Shown here: positions 10,223 through 22,023 of the stretch, piece after piece
Numbering within the stretch: the first letter of the stretch is position 1
How the letters are laid out: every line of letters begins with the position of its first letter
NCBI GenBank assembly: GCA_037176705.1
Contig: CM073895.1
Span: forward strand, 106,652,551-106,716,550
Length of the DNA stretch: 64,000 bases
Source: Molossus alvarezi
Lineage: Eukaryota > Chordata > Mammalia > Chiroptera > Molossidae
Direction: 5' to 3'
The notes under the pieces: generated by a model
The model's database searches: none
What the model was told of the DNA's origin: nothing
What the model saw: only the letters and a program-made list of their open reading frames with translations
Program-made: the position numbers and the translations under genes

Positions 10223-10486
10223 TGATATAACAGTCTGAGGAATACAGTAAACCCAGACACATGGAAGTAGGGCACAGACTGACATCCCTCAGAAGAGGGG
10301 ATGGGGGGTGGGGGGGTGGGAAGAGATAAACCACAGAACTTATATGCATGTATGCATGACCAATGGACATGGACAACTAAGCCGGGGACAGGGTGGAGGG
10401 GGGGTGAGGGTGCCAATGGGGTAAAAGGTAAAATATCTGTAACAAAAATAAATAAAAAAGCTGTGGTACATATACAAAAAAAAAAA
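10223..10486 (+). other. LINE-1 3'UTR, G-rich tracts, poly(A) signal and ORF2-derived tail, copy A
   Basis: There are two G-run clusters at 10297-10320 (runs of 4, 6, 7 and 3 G) and 10384-10410, both fitting the G-quadruplex pattern common in mammalian L1 3'UTRs. AATAAA occurs at 10447-10452 and again, overlapping, at 10451-10456. After that, 10452-10476 repeats exactly the 25 bp at 10052-10076 inside ORF2. A plain A-tail runs to 10486. Confidence 0.85.
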
Positions 10487-12261
10487 GAAACATTCGTTGT
10501 CTCCATGCAAGGAGTAAATCCATGAATTGGAAGACACTGACAATACCAAGGGTTTTTCACATTGAACATCTCTGTGAATGAGAACAAGAGGAGTGTTCTA
10601 GAGAAAATGCACTTGTGCAGTGGACCTGGGTATCCATTTCAATTACGTACACACTAACTATGCCCTGTGTGCAGGGCATACTTTACATTGGAGTGTCAAA
10701 CAGTGTTGTAAGTAGATGCAGGTGTCTACCTTCTTTCCTATGTGACCAGGAAAGTCAACCTGTACTAGTTGATGAGGCAGCCTTTCCACATACTACCTAT
10801 TAGCCCAGCATATGTGTTATTTGCCTGGAAGTGTCTATGAGTCAGCTTGATATCCAGCAAAGGCTGGGCTGCAGAAATCAAACACATTGTTTAGGGCAAT
10901 GTTCAGGTCATGGAAATCTATACCCTATTCAGTTCTACACACATTTTTTAAAGTTGTGAACGAATGAATCAGTGTCATTCTTGGATCCATCATACATTTC
11001 ACTGTTTGTACCGATTTCCTCAAAAAACATAAGGAGTAGATACCTGTTTTCTCCTGAGAATTCAAAGTAAACGCTTTCCATCATTGTGAAATGCTGGAAT
11101 TGTACCTTGTTCATGAATGGAATCTCCCGAACCTATATTTCTAATTCCCTGTGACAAATTCAGCCTATTTCTTGATAACTGACAAGTACTCAATCCCCTT
11201 ATTCCAGCCATTAGAACAAAAAAGGGATCAATTTAAAAGAGGGAGTGTCAGTCTTTGAACAATGGTCATGGATTCACTTGTTTCAAGACTATTTCCCCGA
11301 AGAACCTATGGGAATACACTGGCATAGTCAAAAGTGTTCATGACTGGTGTTCTTTCTGTGCAGAATAATAGAATAACATTCAGTTCAAGAGCAGAATGGA
11401 AACCTTAATACGGTTGCAGTGTCCAATGGACAGTTTAGTGGCTCCCTGTTCAAAGAACTGTGTCCAATAGACAACCTTCTTCAAATAATATCCAAATATT
11501 GAGAAAAAGATTCTAGGGCTATACCCGCTTCACACGAAATGGAACCACCACTGTTGTACTGTTTTTCATATTACGTGTTCTTAGTACAGTTGTGGAAAGT
11601 ATTGATTTAAGGAAATGTGGCTACCTGACTCTTGATAGGTCCTTAGATATACTTTTCACTCTAGTTTGATTGTAGGAGAGTGTATACAAACCAAACCTTT
11701 TCCAAATGAACTGTGTGAGAACTCTTCACTTCAGTGGCACCAAAGTCACTTACATAAAGCCTAGAGCGTGAGGATCCTCAAAGCATATGTTGTTTTGGTT
11801 AAGTGTTTAAGAAATGTCAATTTGTAAAGGTGGAATCACACTGAAACTTCGCAGTGTAAGTTTCTTTCCCTTGTTTCAGACAAAGAGACACAAGACTTGC
11901 TGGTGCAGACTTGGATATACTGAACTATGGGCAAAACTCTGTGAGAGCCAGGGGCCACATTCACTCAGTGGCATGTTTTTCCCTGGGAAGTTAAGTACCT
12001 TTGCAGGGAATGTGTGAACAAACATGTTCTAGTCAAACAACTGTTGGAATGAATGAATATTTCCATTTGGGTTAAGGGAATGCACAGATCTTGAGTAACA
12101 TGAACACTTTAACGTACATTCTCCTCGTTTTATAGGGAGATCCAGTGATATCATGGAAAGAACAACTAGGACAGAGCACACTTATGTGTAGAATCAAAAG
12201 TTATCCCTTTTTGTGTTCTGTGTTGTTCATGGTTTCAAAGATTGGATCGTATTGTAGCCCA

Positions 12262-12514
12262 TTTTTTTTTTTTTATCCTCACCTGAGGATATTTTTCCAT
12301 TTTTTGTACAGATAGAGTGGGAGGGAGAGAGAGGAAGGGAGAGAGAGAGAGAAACATCGACGTGAAGGGACACATCGAGTGGCTGCCACCCGCATGACCA
12401 ACCAGGGCCGGGGACAAACAGCAACCGAAGTACATACCCTTAGCGGGATCCAAACCCGGGTCTCTCCGGACCGCAGGCCGACGCTCTAACCGCTGAGCCA
12501 AACTGGCCAGGGCT
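12262..12514 (-). mobile_element. VES-type bat SINE, copy B
   Basis: Same element and same site as copy A: head at 12514, A-tail seen as T's from 12262. It has the AACCGCT head shared with C-E and a private gcatgacc where others read gcacgacc or gtacgacc. Same insertion event, copied with the monomer. Confidence 0.88.
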
Positions 12515-12725
12515 CAAGCCCATTTTTGAAGGCGATACTTGGAAAAACTTTGGTTTCTGCTGTAGCAGTTGGTTTCACATGATTCTTACTCAGAACAGTG
12601 AACCAACGTATGGCCTAGACTGAATCAATGGTAAGATTGATAACTACTGGTGTCACACATGTGCATTCCTGAAGCAGTGAAACTGAACACATCTAAGGTG
12701 ATGTAGTTGAAACATTGGTTGTCTC

Positions 12726-13545
12726 GAATGACCGAAAAATGGCGGCGGAGTGAACGGAGCTACACATACCGTCTCCCAGAACCAAACTGGTATTACAACT
12801 CTAACACAGACAAATCGACAGGAAAAACCAACAGAAAAGCAGTTTGGAGGACCATACAAGGAGGGACACTGACTCCATCCCGGTAGGCTTGCGAAGGCGC
12901 GAGACGGGGCTGGGAGCCCACGGTCGGCAGCTCGGCAGCGGCCTTCGCTGGGAGCAGCGCCCTCGGGTTACACTCCCAGTCGGCTCCACAGCGCAGCCGG
13001 GACAGAGGCTAAAACAGCCACAGCCACTCACCTTGGGCTCCGGCAGAGGGAGGGCAGACTGGACTGGAGCTGTGTCGGGACACTCGGGGTTTGGAGGGCG
13101 CTCGGAGCTTTGGCTGAGTGCAGCCACTCAGGACAGTGGCCACATTGCTCCTTCCCAGGGCTCTGAGGAGAGGCAGCAGCCCCTCCCTCGGAGATCCAAC
13201 CCCACCCTGTGGGCCATTGAAGTGCTAATTGAGGCTCACTAACAACTAACATCTGCCCCACCCTCGTGAAAGCCCCTTGACTGAGCACCAGACGGAGTTT
13301 TTCAATCAACTGACAACCCAAAACTCATCAATTGACCTAGACTGCTAGCTCCAGGCAAAAAGCTAGAGGATAACAGTACGTTTCCTGGGCTGGCAACTTT
13401 AACCAGGAAAGTAAGACTTGACAGTGGTGTTCAACGTGGGTCCTCCCTCGCTCATCTAAACACAGGAGAGGGAGCCACAAACAGCAGAACACCAACACCC
13501 ACAGGGAGAACTTGACAGGCTCCAAAGCCCACAGTGATAGCCAAA
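12726..13545 (+). promoter_or_regulatory. LINE-1 5'UTR / internal promoter, copy B
   Basis: An 820-bp GC-rich leader with the YY1-like aaaatggcggcg at 12736-12747. Private variant: catacaaggaggg near 12853, where the others have catacaacgaggg. It shares caaatcgac (12811-12819) with A and E against caaatctac in C and D. Confidence 0.8.
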
Positions 13546-14427
13546 ATGGTGAAACACAGAAACAGAAGTCAAATGAAAGAGCAAGACACCTCCACCGAAG
13601 ATGAGATCAATGTGGAGCAATTAGGCATGTTAACAGAGCTAGAATTCAGAGCCATGATCTTGAGGAAGTTGAACAGCATGAGTAAGGACATAGAGACACT
13701 GAAAATAAGCCAAATGGAAATTAAAAACCAACAAGAAGAGATAAAAAATGACATATCCGAAATGAAAAACACATTGGAAGGTTTAAAAAGCAGAGTAGGG
13801 GAAGCTGAGGACCGGATCAGTGAATTAGAAGACAGGGTAGAAAAAATCAACCAATCAGAAAAACAAAAGGAAAAAACTATTAAAAAACAGGAAGACAGCT
13901 TAAGAGAACTATGGGACAACTGGAAACGGAATAATGTTCGCATCATAGGAGTCCCCGAAGAAGAAGAAAATGAGCAAGGGATAGAGAATATATTCAAAAA
14001 AATAGTGAGAGAAAACTTCCCTAATTTGGTGAAGGAAGAAGGCATTCATGTCCAAGAAGCACAGAGAGTCCCAAGTAAGAAGAACCCAAACAGGTCCACA
14101 CCAAGACACATAGTAATTAAAATGCCACAAATTAAAGACAAAGAGAGAATCCTAAAAGCAGCAAGAGATAAGCAACAGGTTACCTACAAAGGGAACCCCA
14201 TAAGGCTCTCAGCGGACTTCTCACAAGAAACACTACAGGCCAGAAGAGAATGGCATGAAGTAATCAAAGTCATGAAAAACAAGAATCTGAATCCAAGACT
14301 ACTCTACCCAGCAAGGCTATCATTCAAAATAGAAGATCAAATAAAGAGCTTCCCAGACAAAAAAAGGCTAAGGGAATACATTAGCACCAAACCAGCACTG
14401 CAAGAAATGTTAAAAGGACTGCTGTAA
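13546..14427 (+). CDS. L1 ORF1: LINE-1 ORF1 protein, copy B
   Basis: An intact 293-aa ORF1p from the ATG at 13546. The coiled coil, RIIGVPE (132-138), ARREW arginines (233-234) and YPARLSF (254-260) are all present. It has the conserved TPRHI at 185-189 and Gln195, the same residues as D and E. No frameshift or stop. Predicted cytoplasmic RNA-binding trimer subunit if transcribed. It precedes ORF2 by 45 bp, as in the other copies. Confidence 0.95.
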   Translation: MVKHRNRSQMKEQDTSTEDEINVEQLGMLTELEFRAMILRKLNSMSKDIETLKISQMEIKNQQEEIKNDISEMKNTLEGLKSRVGEAEDRISELEDRVEKINQSEKQKEKTIKKQEDSLRELWDNWKRNNVRIIGVPEEEENEQGIENIFKKIVRENFPNLVKEEGIHVQEAQRVPSKKNPNRSTPRHIVIKMPQIKDKERILKAARDKQQVTYKGNPIRLSADFSQETLQARREWHEVIKVMKNKNLNPRLLYPARLSFKIEDQIKSFPDKKRLREYISTKPALQEMLKGLL

Positions 14428-14472
14428 TTAGCAGTAGAAATGGGAAGAAAAATAAAACCACACTAAACAAAA

Positions 14473-17400
14473 ATGGCAATAAATAAGTACATATCAATAA
14501 TCACCTTAAACGTAAATGGATTGAATGCTCCCATAAAGAGACACAGAGTAGCTGATTGGATAAGAAAGCATGACTCATCTATATGTTGTTTACAAGAGAC
14601 CCACCTCTCAACAAAAGACTCACATAGGTTGAAAGTGAAGGGATGGAAAAAAATTTTCCGAGCAAATGGAAAGCAAAAAAAAGCTGGGGTAGCAATTCTC
14701 ATATCTGATAAAATAGATTTCAAAATGAAGACCATAACTAGAGACAAAGACGGCCACTACATAATCTTGAAAGGATCTATCCAACAGGAAGATATAACCT
14801 TGATAAACATATATGCACCCAATATAGGAGCACCAAAATATATTAAAAATCTTCTGGAGGACTTCCAAGGAGAAATCGACAATAATACAATCATAGCAGG
14901 GGACTTCAACACCCCGTTGACAGCACTGGATAGATCCTCTAGGCAAAAAATTAGCAAGGAAACAGAGACTCTAAATGAAGCACTAGACCAAATGGATTTA
15001 ATAGATATCTACAGAGAATTACACCCCAAAACTACAGAATACACATTCTTCTCAAGTGCACATGGGACATTCTCAAAGATAGACCACATGATAGGACACA
15101 AACTAAATCTCTACAAGTTCAAGAAGATTGAAATCATATCAAGCATCTTCTCAGATCACAATGGCATGAAACTAGAAATCAATTGCAACAAGAACATGCA
15201 AAGACATTTCAACACATGGAGGCTAAATAGCATGTTATTAAACAATGAATGGGTCACCGAGGAGATCAAGGAAGAAATTAAAAACTTCCTGGAAACCAAT
15301 GAAAATGAACACACAACAACACAAAATCTATGGGATGCAGCGAAAGCAGTTCTGAGAGGGAAGTTCATAGCACTACAGGCCTACCTCAAAAAACAAGAAA
15401 AATTTCTAATTGACTGTCTAACCTCACAACTTAAAGAATTAGAAAGCAAACAAAAAGAAAACCCCAGAGCAAGTAGAAGGAAGGAAATAGTAAAGATCAG
15501 AGCAGAAATAAATGACATAGAGACCAAAAAAACAATTCAAAGGATCAATGAAACAAAGAGCTGGTTTTTCGAAAAGATAAACAAGATTGATGGACCCTTA
15601 GCTAGACTCACCAAGAAACAAAGAGAGAGAACCCAAATATACAAAATCAGAAATGAAAGAGGAGAAGTAACAACCAACACCACGGAAATACAAAAGATCG
15701 TTAACAACTACTATGAACAACTATATGGCAACAAATTCGACAATCTAAGCGAAATGGACAAATTTCTAGAAACACACAGTCTCCCAAAACTATTCCCGGA
15801 AGAGATAGAAAACTTGAACAGACCAATAACAACTAAGGAAATTGAAGAGGTAATCCAGACTCTCCCAGCAAACAAAAGCCCAGGCCCAGATGGTTTCACA
15901 GGGGAGTTTTACCGAACATTCCAAAAAGAACTAACACCCATTCTCCTCAAACTATTTCAAAAAATTCAAGAAGAAGGAAGACTTCCAAACACGTTCTATG
16001 AGGCCAGCATAATTCTAATTCTAAAACCGGAAAAAGACACTACGAAGAAAGAAAACTACAGGCCAATATCCCTGATGAACTTAGACGCCAAAATCCTGAA
16101 CAAAATATTAGCAAATCGGATCCAGAAATACATCAAGAAAATTATTCACCATGACCAAGTGGGATTCATTCCAGGGATGCAAGGCTGGTACAATATTCGC
16201 AAATCAATAAACGTGATACACCACATAAACAAAATGAAGAATAAAAACCACATGATCATATCAATAGATGCTGAAAAAGCATTCGACAAAATCCAGCATC
16301 CATTTCTGATAAAAACGCTCAGCAATGTAGGAATAGAGGGATCATATCTCGACATAATAAAGGCCATATATGAAAGACCTACAGCCAACATCATACTCAA
16401 TGGGCAGAAACTAAAAACATTTCCATTAAGAACAGGAACAAGACAGGGATGTCCACTTTCGCCACTCTTATTTTACATTGTACTGGAAGTCTTAGCCACA
16501 GCAATCAGACATGAAGAAAAAATTAAAGGGATCCAAATTGGAAAGGAGGAAGTGAAACTGTCATTATTTGCAGATGACATGATATTGTACATAGAAAACC
16601 CTAAAGACTCCATCAAAAATCTATTAGACTTAATAAATGAATTTGGCAAAGTAGCAGGATACAAAATTAACGTCAAGAAATCGACGGCATTCTTGTACAT
16701 CAATGATGAACTCACAGAAAGAGAAACTGAAAAAACAATCCCATTTACCATCGCTCCAAAAAAATTACGATACCTAGGAATAAACTTAACCAAAGAAGTA
16801 AAGGACCTATTTGCAGAAAACTACAGGTCATTGAAAAAAGAAATAGAGGAAGATATAAAAAAGTGGAAGCACATACCCTGTTCATGGATTGGAAGAATTA
16901 ACATAATTAAAATGTCCATACTACCCAAAGCAATCTATAGATTCAATGCAATCCCCATCAAAATACCAACGACATATTTCATAGAACTAGAACAAATACT
17001 TCAAAAGTTCATATGGAACCAAAAAAGACCTCGAATAGCCACAGCAATCTTGAAAAAGAAGAACAAAGTAGGTGGGATCACAATACCAGATATCAGGTTA
17101 TACTACAAAGCGACTGTAACCAAAACAGCCTGGTACTGGCACAAGAACAGGCATATAGACCAGTGGAACAGAACTGAAAACCCAGAAATGGACCCAAGGC
17201 AATACGCTCAATTAATATTTGACAAAGGTGGCAAGAGCATACAGTGGAGTCAAGACAGCCTCTTTAATAAATGGTGTTGGGAAAATTGGACAGCTACATG
17301 CAAAAAAATGAAACTAGACCATCAACTTACACCATACACCAAAATAAACTCAAAATGGATAAAAGACTTAATTGTGACCCGTGAATCCATAAAAATTCTA

Positions 17401-17631
17401 GAAGAAAATGTAGGCAACAAAATTTCGGACATCATACGGAGCAGAATTTTCACTGATACATCACCTAAGGCAACAGAAATAAAGGAGAAAATGAACACAT
17501 GGGACTACATAAAACTAAAAAGCTTCTGCACAGCAAAAGAAACAATCATCAAAATGGAAAGGCAACCCACTGTATGGGAGAACATCATTGCCAATGATGT
17601 ATCAGATAAGGGGTTAATTTCCAATATATAG
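14473..17631 (+). CDS. L1 ORF2: LINE-1 ORF2 protein, endonuclease + reverse transcriptase, truncated, copy B
   Basis: A 1,052-aa frame with the complete set of endonuclease residues (Asn13, Glu42, Asp144, Asp228, His229) and reverse transcriptase residues (Asp599, FADD 699-702). It ends at the same TAG as the other copies (17629-17631). Variant residues: Ile98, Ile219 (shared with C), Ile596, Thr901 (shared with A). Loss of the C-terminal ~220 residues should cripple cis retrotransposition. Confidence 0.95.
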   Translation: MAINKYISIITLNVNGLNAPIKRHRVADWIRKHDSSICCLQETHLSTKDSHRLKVKGWKKIFRANGKQKKAGVAILISDKIDFKMKTITRDKDGHYIILKGSIQQEDITLINIYAPNIGAPKYIKNLLEDFQGEIDNNTIIAGDFNTPLTALDRSSRQKISKETETLNEALDQMDLIDIYRELHPKTTEYTFFSSAHGTFSKIDHMIGHKLNLYKFKKIEIISSIFSDHNGMKLEINCNKNMQRHFNTWRLNSMLLNNEWVTEEIKEEIKNFLETNENEHTTTQNLWDAAKAVLRGKFIALQAYLKKQEKFLIDCLTSQLKELESKQKENPRASRRKEIVKIRAEINDIETKKTIQRINETKSWFFEKINKIDGPLARLTKKQRERTQIYKIRNERGEVTTNTTEIQKIVNNYYEQLYGNKFDNLSEMDKFLETHSLPKLFPEEIENLNRPITTKEIEEVIQTLPANKSPGPDGFTGEFYRTFQKELTPILLKLFQKIQEEGRLPNTFYEASIILILKPEKDTTKKENYRPISLMNLDAKILNKILANRIQKYIKKIIHHDQVGFIPGMQGWYNIRKSINVIHHINKMKNKNHMIISIDAEKAFDKIQHPFLIKTLSNVGIEGSYLDIIKAIYERPTANIILNGQKLKTFPLRTGTRQGCPLSPLLFYIVLEVLATAIRHEEKIKGIQIGKEEVKLSLFADDMILYIENPKDSIKNLLDLINEFGKVAGYKINVKKSTAFLYINDELTERETEKTIPFTIAPKKLRYLGINLTKEVKDLFAENYRSLKKEIEEDIKKWKHIPCSWIGRINIIKMSILPKAIYRFNAIPIKIPTTYFIELEQILQKFIWNQKRPRIATAILKKKNKVGGITIPDIRLYYKATVTKTAWYWHKNRHIDQWNRTENPEMDPRQYAQLIFDKGGKSIQWSQDSLFNKWCWENWTATCKKMKLDHQLTPYTKINSKWIKDLIVTRESIKILEENVGNKISDIIRSRIFTDTSPKATEIKEKMNTWDYIKLKSFCTAKETIIKMERQPTVWENIIANDVSDKGLISNI

Positions 17632-18296
17632 AGAGTGCTCATACAACTCCACAAAAGGAAGACAAAGAACCCAATTAAAAAATGGGCAGAGGAGCTGAAT
17701 AGACACCTCTCCAAACAGGACATACAAATGGCCAAGAGACATATGAAGAAATGCTCAACATCACTAATCATCAGAGAGATGCAAATTAAAACAACAATGA
17801 GGTATCACCTCACACCTGTCAGAATGGCCGCCATCAACAAATCATCAAACAACAAGTGTTGGCGAGGGTGTGGAGAAAAGGGGACTCTAATACACTGCTG
17901 GTGGGAATGCAGACTGGTGCAGCCGCTATGGAAAACAATATGGTGCTACCTCAAAAATTAAAAATTGAAATTCCATTTGACCCAGTGATCCCACTGTTGG
18001 GAATATACCCTAAGAAGCCTGAAACACCAATCAGGAAGAATATATGTACCCCCATGTTCATAGCAGCACTATTTACAATAGCTAAGATCTGGAAACAGCC
18101 CAAGTGTCCACCAGTAGACGAATGGATAAAAAAGCTGTGGTACATATACACAATGGAGTACTATGCAGCGGTAAGAAAGAAAGATCTCTTATCCTTTGAG
18201 ACGATATGGAGGGACCTGGAAAGTATTATCCTAAGTGAAAGAAGCCAAGCAGAAAAAGACAAATACCACATGATCTCACTTATATACGGAATATAA
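17632..18296 (+). pseudogene. LINE-1 ORF2 C-terminal remnant, copy B (frameshifted)
   Basis: Coding sequence for the lost ORF2 C-terminus, with the C-X3-C-X7-H-X4-C motif and the [10 protein letters not shown] tail. It has the same shortened A-run as copy A (near 17955), breaking the frame at 17961. The deletion is therefore shared by A and B and absent from C and D. Confidence 0.93.
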
Positions 18297-18558
18297 TGAA
18301 ATAACAGTCTGAGGAATACAGTAAACCCAGACACATGGAAGTAGGGCACAGACTGACATCCCTCAGAAGAGGGGATGGGGGGTGGGGGGGTGGGAAGAGA
18401 TAAACCACAGAACTTATATGCATGTATGCATGACCAATGGACATGGACAACTAAGCCGGGGACAGGGTGGAGGGGGGGGGTGCCAATGGGGTAAAAAGGT
18501 AAAATATCTGTAACAAAAATAAATAAAAAAGCTGTGGTACATATACAAAAAAAAAAAA
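18297..18558 (+). other. LINE-1 3'UTR with G-rich tracts and poly(A) signal, copy B
   Basis: G-run clusters at 18371-18394 and 18458-18480. The second has lost the gagggt spacer seen in A and D and ends in one long G-run, which suggests slippage. AATAAA lies at 18518-18523, followed by the ORF2-derived 25-bp tail and the A-tail to 18558. Confidence 0.83.
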
Positions 18559-20063
18559 GAAAAGTTCGTTGTCTCCATGCAAGGAGTAAATCCATGAATT
18601 GGAAGACACTGACAATACCAAGGGTTTTTCACATTGAACATCTCTGTGAATGAGAACAAGAGGAGTGTTCTAGAGAAAATGCACTTGTGCAGTGGACCTG
18701 GGTATCCATTTCAATTACTGACACACTAACTATGCCCAGTGTGCAGGGCATACTTTACATTGGAGTGTCAAACAGTGTTGTAAGTACATGCAGGTGTCTG
18801 CCTTCTTTCCTATGTGACCAGGAAAGTCAACCTGTACTACTTGATGAGGCAGCCTTTCCACATACTACCTTTTAGCCCTGCATATGTGTTGTTTGACTGG
18901 AAGTGTCTATGAGTCGTCTTGATATCCAACAAAGGCTGGGCTGCAGAAATCAAACACATTGGTTAGGGCAATGTTCAGGTCATGGAAATCTATACCCTAT
19001 TCAGTTCTACACACATTTTTTAAAGTTGTGAACGAATGAATCAGTGTCATTCTTGGATCCATCATACATTTCACTGTTTGTACCGATTTCCTCAAAAAAC
19101 ATAAGGAGTAGATACCTGTTTTCTCCTGAGAATTCAAAGTAAACGCTTTCCATCATTGTGAAATGCTGGAATTGTACCTTGTTCATGAATGGAATCTCCC
19201 GAACCTATCTTTCTAATTCCCTGTGACCAATTCAGCCTATTTCTTGATAACTGCCAAGTACTCAATCCCCTTATTCCAGCCATTAGAACAAAAAAGGGAT
19301 CAATTTAAAAGAGGGAGTGTCAGCCTTTGAACAATGGTCATGGATTCACTTGTTTCAAGACTATTTCCCCGAAGAACCTATGGGAATACACTGACATAGT
19401 CAAAAGTGTTCATGACTGGTGTTCTTTCTGTGCAGAATAATAGAATAACATTCAGTTCAAGAGCAGAATGGAATCCTTAATACGGTTGCAGTGTCCAATG
19501 GACTGTTCAGTGGCTCCCTTTTCAAAGAACTGTGTTCCAATAGACAACCTTCTTCAAATAATATCCAAATATTGAGAAAAAGATTCTAGGGCTATACCCG
19601 CTTCACACGAAATGGAACCACCAATGTTGTTCAGTTTTTCAGATTCGTGTTCTTAGTACAGTTGTTGAAAGTATTGATTTAAGGAAATGTGGCTACCTGA
19701 CTCTTGATAGGTCCTTAGATATACTTTTCACTCTAGTTTGATTGTAGGAGAGTGTATACAAACCAAACCTATTCCAAATGAACTGTGTTAGAACTCTTCA
19801 CTTCAGTGGCACCAAAGTCAATTCCATAAAGCCTAGAGCGTGAGGATCCTCAAAGCATCTGTTGTTTTGGTTAAGTGTTTAAGAAATGTCCATTTGTAAA
19901 GGTGGAATCACACTTAAACTTCGCAGTGTAAGTTTCTTTCCCTTGTTCCAGACAAAGAGACACAAGACTTGCTGGAGCCGTCTTGGATATACTGAACTAT
20001 GGGCAAAACTCTGTGAGAGCCAGGGGCCACATTCACTCAGTGGCATGTTTTTCCCTGGGAAGT

Positions 20064-22023
20064 TAAGTACCTTTGCAGGGAAAGTGTGAACAAACATGTT
20101 CTAGTCAAACAACTGTTGGAATGAATGAATATTTCCATTTGGGTTAAGTGAATGCACAGATCTTGAGTAACATGAACACTTTAACGTACATTCTCCTCGT
20201 TTTATAGGGAGATCCAGTCATATCATGAAAAGAACAACTAGGACAGAGCACACTTATGTGTAGAATCAAAAGTTATCCCTTTTTGTGTTCTGTTTGTTCA
20301 TGGTTTCAAAGATTGGATCGTCTTGAAGCCCATTTTTGAAGGCGATACTTGGAAAGAGTTTGGTTTCTGCTGTAGCAGTTGGTTTCACATGATTCTTACT
20401 CAGAACAGTGAACCAACGTATATCCAAGACTGAATCAATGGAAAGATTGATAACTACTGGTGTCACACATGTGCATTCCTGAAGCAGTGAAACTGAACAC
20501 ATCTAAAGTGATGAAGTTGAAACATTGGTTGTCTCCATGCAAGGAGTAAATCCATGAATTGGAAGACACTGACAATACCAAGGGTTTTTCACACTGAACA
20601 TCTCTGTGAATGAGAACAAGAGGAGTGTTCTAGAGAAAATGCACTTGTGCAGTGGACCTGGGTATCCATTTCAATTTCGTACACACTAACTATGCCCGGT
20701 GTGCAGGTCATACTTTACATTGGAGTGTCAAACAGTGTTGTAAGTAAATGGAGGTGTCTACCTTCTTTACTATGTGACCAGGAAAGTCAACCAGTACTAG
20801 TTGATGAGGCAGCCTTTCCACATACTACCTTTTTGCCCTGCATATGTGTGTTTGCCTGGAAGTGTCTATGAGTGATCTTGATATCCAACAAAGGCTGGGC
20901 TGCAGAAATCAAACACATTGGTTAGGGCAATGTTGAGGTCATGGAAATCTATACCCTATTCAGTTCTACACACATTCATTAAAGCTGTGACCGAATGAAT
21001 CAGTGTCATTCTTGGATCCATCATACATTTCACTGTTTGTACCAATTTCCTCAAACAACATAAGGAGTAGATACCTGTTTTCTCCTGAGAATTCAAAGTA
21101 AACGCTTTCCATCATTGTGAAATGGTGGAATTGTACCTTGTTCATGAATGGAATCTCCCGAACCTATCTTTCTAATTCCCTGTGACAAATTCAGCCTATT
21201 TCTTGATAACTGACAAGTACTCAATCCCCTTATTCCAGCCATTAGAACAAAAAAGGGATCAATTTAAAAGAGGGACTGTCAGTCTTTGAACAATGGTCAT
21301 GGATTCACTTGTTTCAAGACTATTTCCCCGAAGATCCTATGGAAATACACAGGCATAGTCAAAAGTGTTCATGACTGGTATTCTTTCTGTGCAGAATAAT
21401 AGAATAACATTCAGTTCAAGAGCAGAATGGAAACCTTAATACGGTTGCAGTGTCCAATGGACTGTTCAGTGGCTCCCTGTTCAAAGAACTGTGTTCTAAT
21501 AGACAACCTTCTTCAAATAATATTCAAATATTGAGAAAAAGATTCTAGGGCTATACCCGCTTCACATGAAATGGAACCACCACTGTTGTTCAGTTTTTCA
21601 GATTACGTGTTCTTAGTACAGTTGTTGAAAGTATTGATTTAAGGAAATGTGGCTACCTGACTCTTGATAGGTCCTTAGATATACTTTTCACTCTAGTTTG
21701 ATTGTAGGAGAGTGTATACAAACCAAACCTATTCCAAATGAACTGTGTTAGAACTCTTCACTTCAGTGGCACCAAAGTCACTTCCATAAAGCCTAGAGCG
21801 TGAGGATCCTCAAAGCATCTGTTGTTTTGCTTAAGTGTTTAAGAAATGTCCATTTGTGAAGGTGGAATCACACTTAAGCTTCGCAGTGTAAGTTTCTTTC
21901 CCTTGTTCCAGACAAAGAGACACAAGTCTTGCTGGTGCAGTCTTGGATATACTGAACTATGGGCAAAACTCTGTGAGAGCCAGGGGCCACATTCACACAG
22001 TGGCATGTTTTTCCCTGGGAAGT
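20064..22023 (+). repeat. Satellite monomer M5 (short)
   Basis: A 1,960-bp monomer, the first of twelve short ones in a row. Private changes are atcatgaaaag (20222), tctgtttgttc (one base shorter, 20289), tatatccaag (20419) and tttttgccc (20830). From about 21325 it matches M7 from about 25245 (both have tggtattctttctg), the start of a two-monomer duplication. No gene. Confidence 0.94.

Larger units (their letters stand above)
4652..10486 (+). mobile_element. Full-length LINE-1 (L1), copy A
   Basis: This 5,835-bp element carries a 5'UTR, ORF1, ORF2, 3'UTR and A-tail. It is bounded by the target-site duplication gaaacattggttgtctc (4635-4651) and gaaacattcgttgtctc (10487-10503), one mismatch. 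The empty site is intact in every short monomer. The bottom-strand nick implied is GTTTC/AAC, a fair match to the L1 endonuclease preference TTTT/AA. ORF1 reads through intact. ORF2 has a TAG at codon 1053 and, in this copy, a 1-nt deletion in an A-run near 9880-9885 further down. The element is therefore predicted unable to make full-length ORF2 protein. Confidence 0.96.
3919..11991 (+). repeat. Filled satellite monomer M3 (8,073 bp, with SINE and LINE-1)
   Basis: Satellite sequence runs 3919-4187, then the minus-strand SINE, satellite again 4441-4651, then the full-length LINE-1 4652-10486, then satellite 10487-11991. Removing the insertions and one target-site duplication leaves an ordinary monomer. 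Markers specific to filled units include gtattgtagccc (4177-4188), ggtaagattg and attcctgaagc left of the LINE-1, and ccctgtgtgcaggg, agtagatgcagg and gacagtttagtgg on the right. Confidence 0.95.
12726..18558 (+). mobile_element. Full-length LINE-1 (L1), copy B
   Basis: A 5,833-bp element at the same monomer position as copy A. Its flanking duplication is gaaacattggttgtctc (12709-12725) and gaaaagttcgttgtctc (18559-18575). The right copy carries the same G-to-C change as A, C and D plus two private changes. It shares with A the 1-nt deletion after the ORF2 TAG, so A and B are closer relatives at the 3' end. Confidence 0.96.
11992..20063 (+). repeat. Filled satellite monomer M4 (8,072 bp, with SINE and LINE-1)
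   Basis: Satellite 11992-12261, SINE, satellite 12515-12725, LINE-1 12726-18558, satellite 18559-20063. The left part is filled-type. The right part is mosaic: short-type at about 18720-18895 (agtacatgcagg, ccttttagccctgc), filled-type at about 19014-19310 (ttttttaaagttgtgaacg, caaaaaacataagg), then short-type again from about 19500 (gactgttcagtgg, gttcagtttttcag). M4 is the last filled unit before the run of short monomers. Confidence 0.94.
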
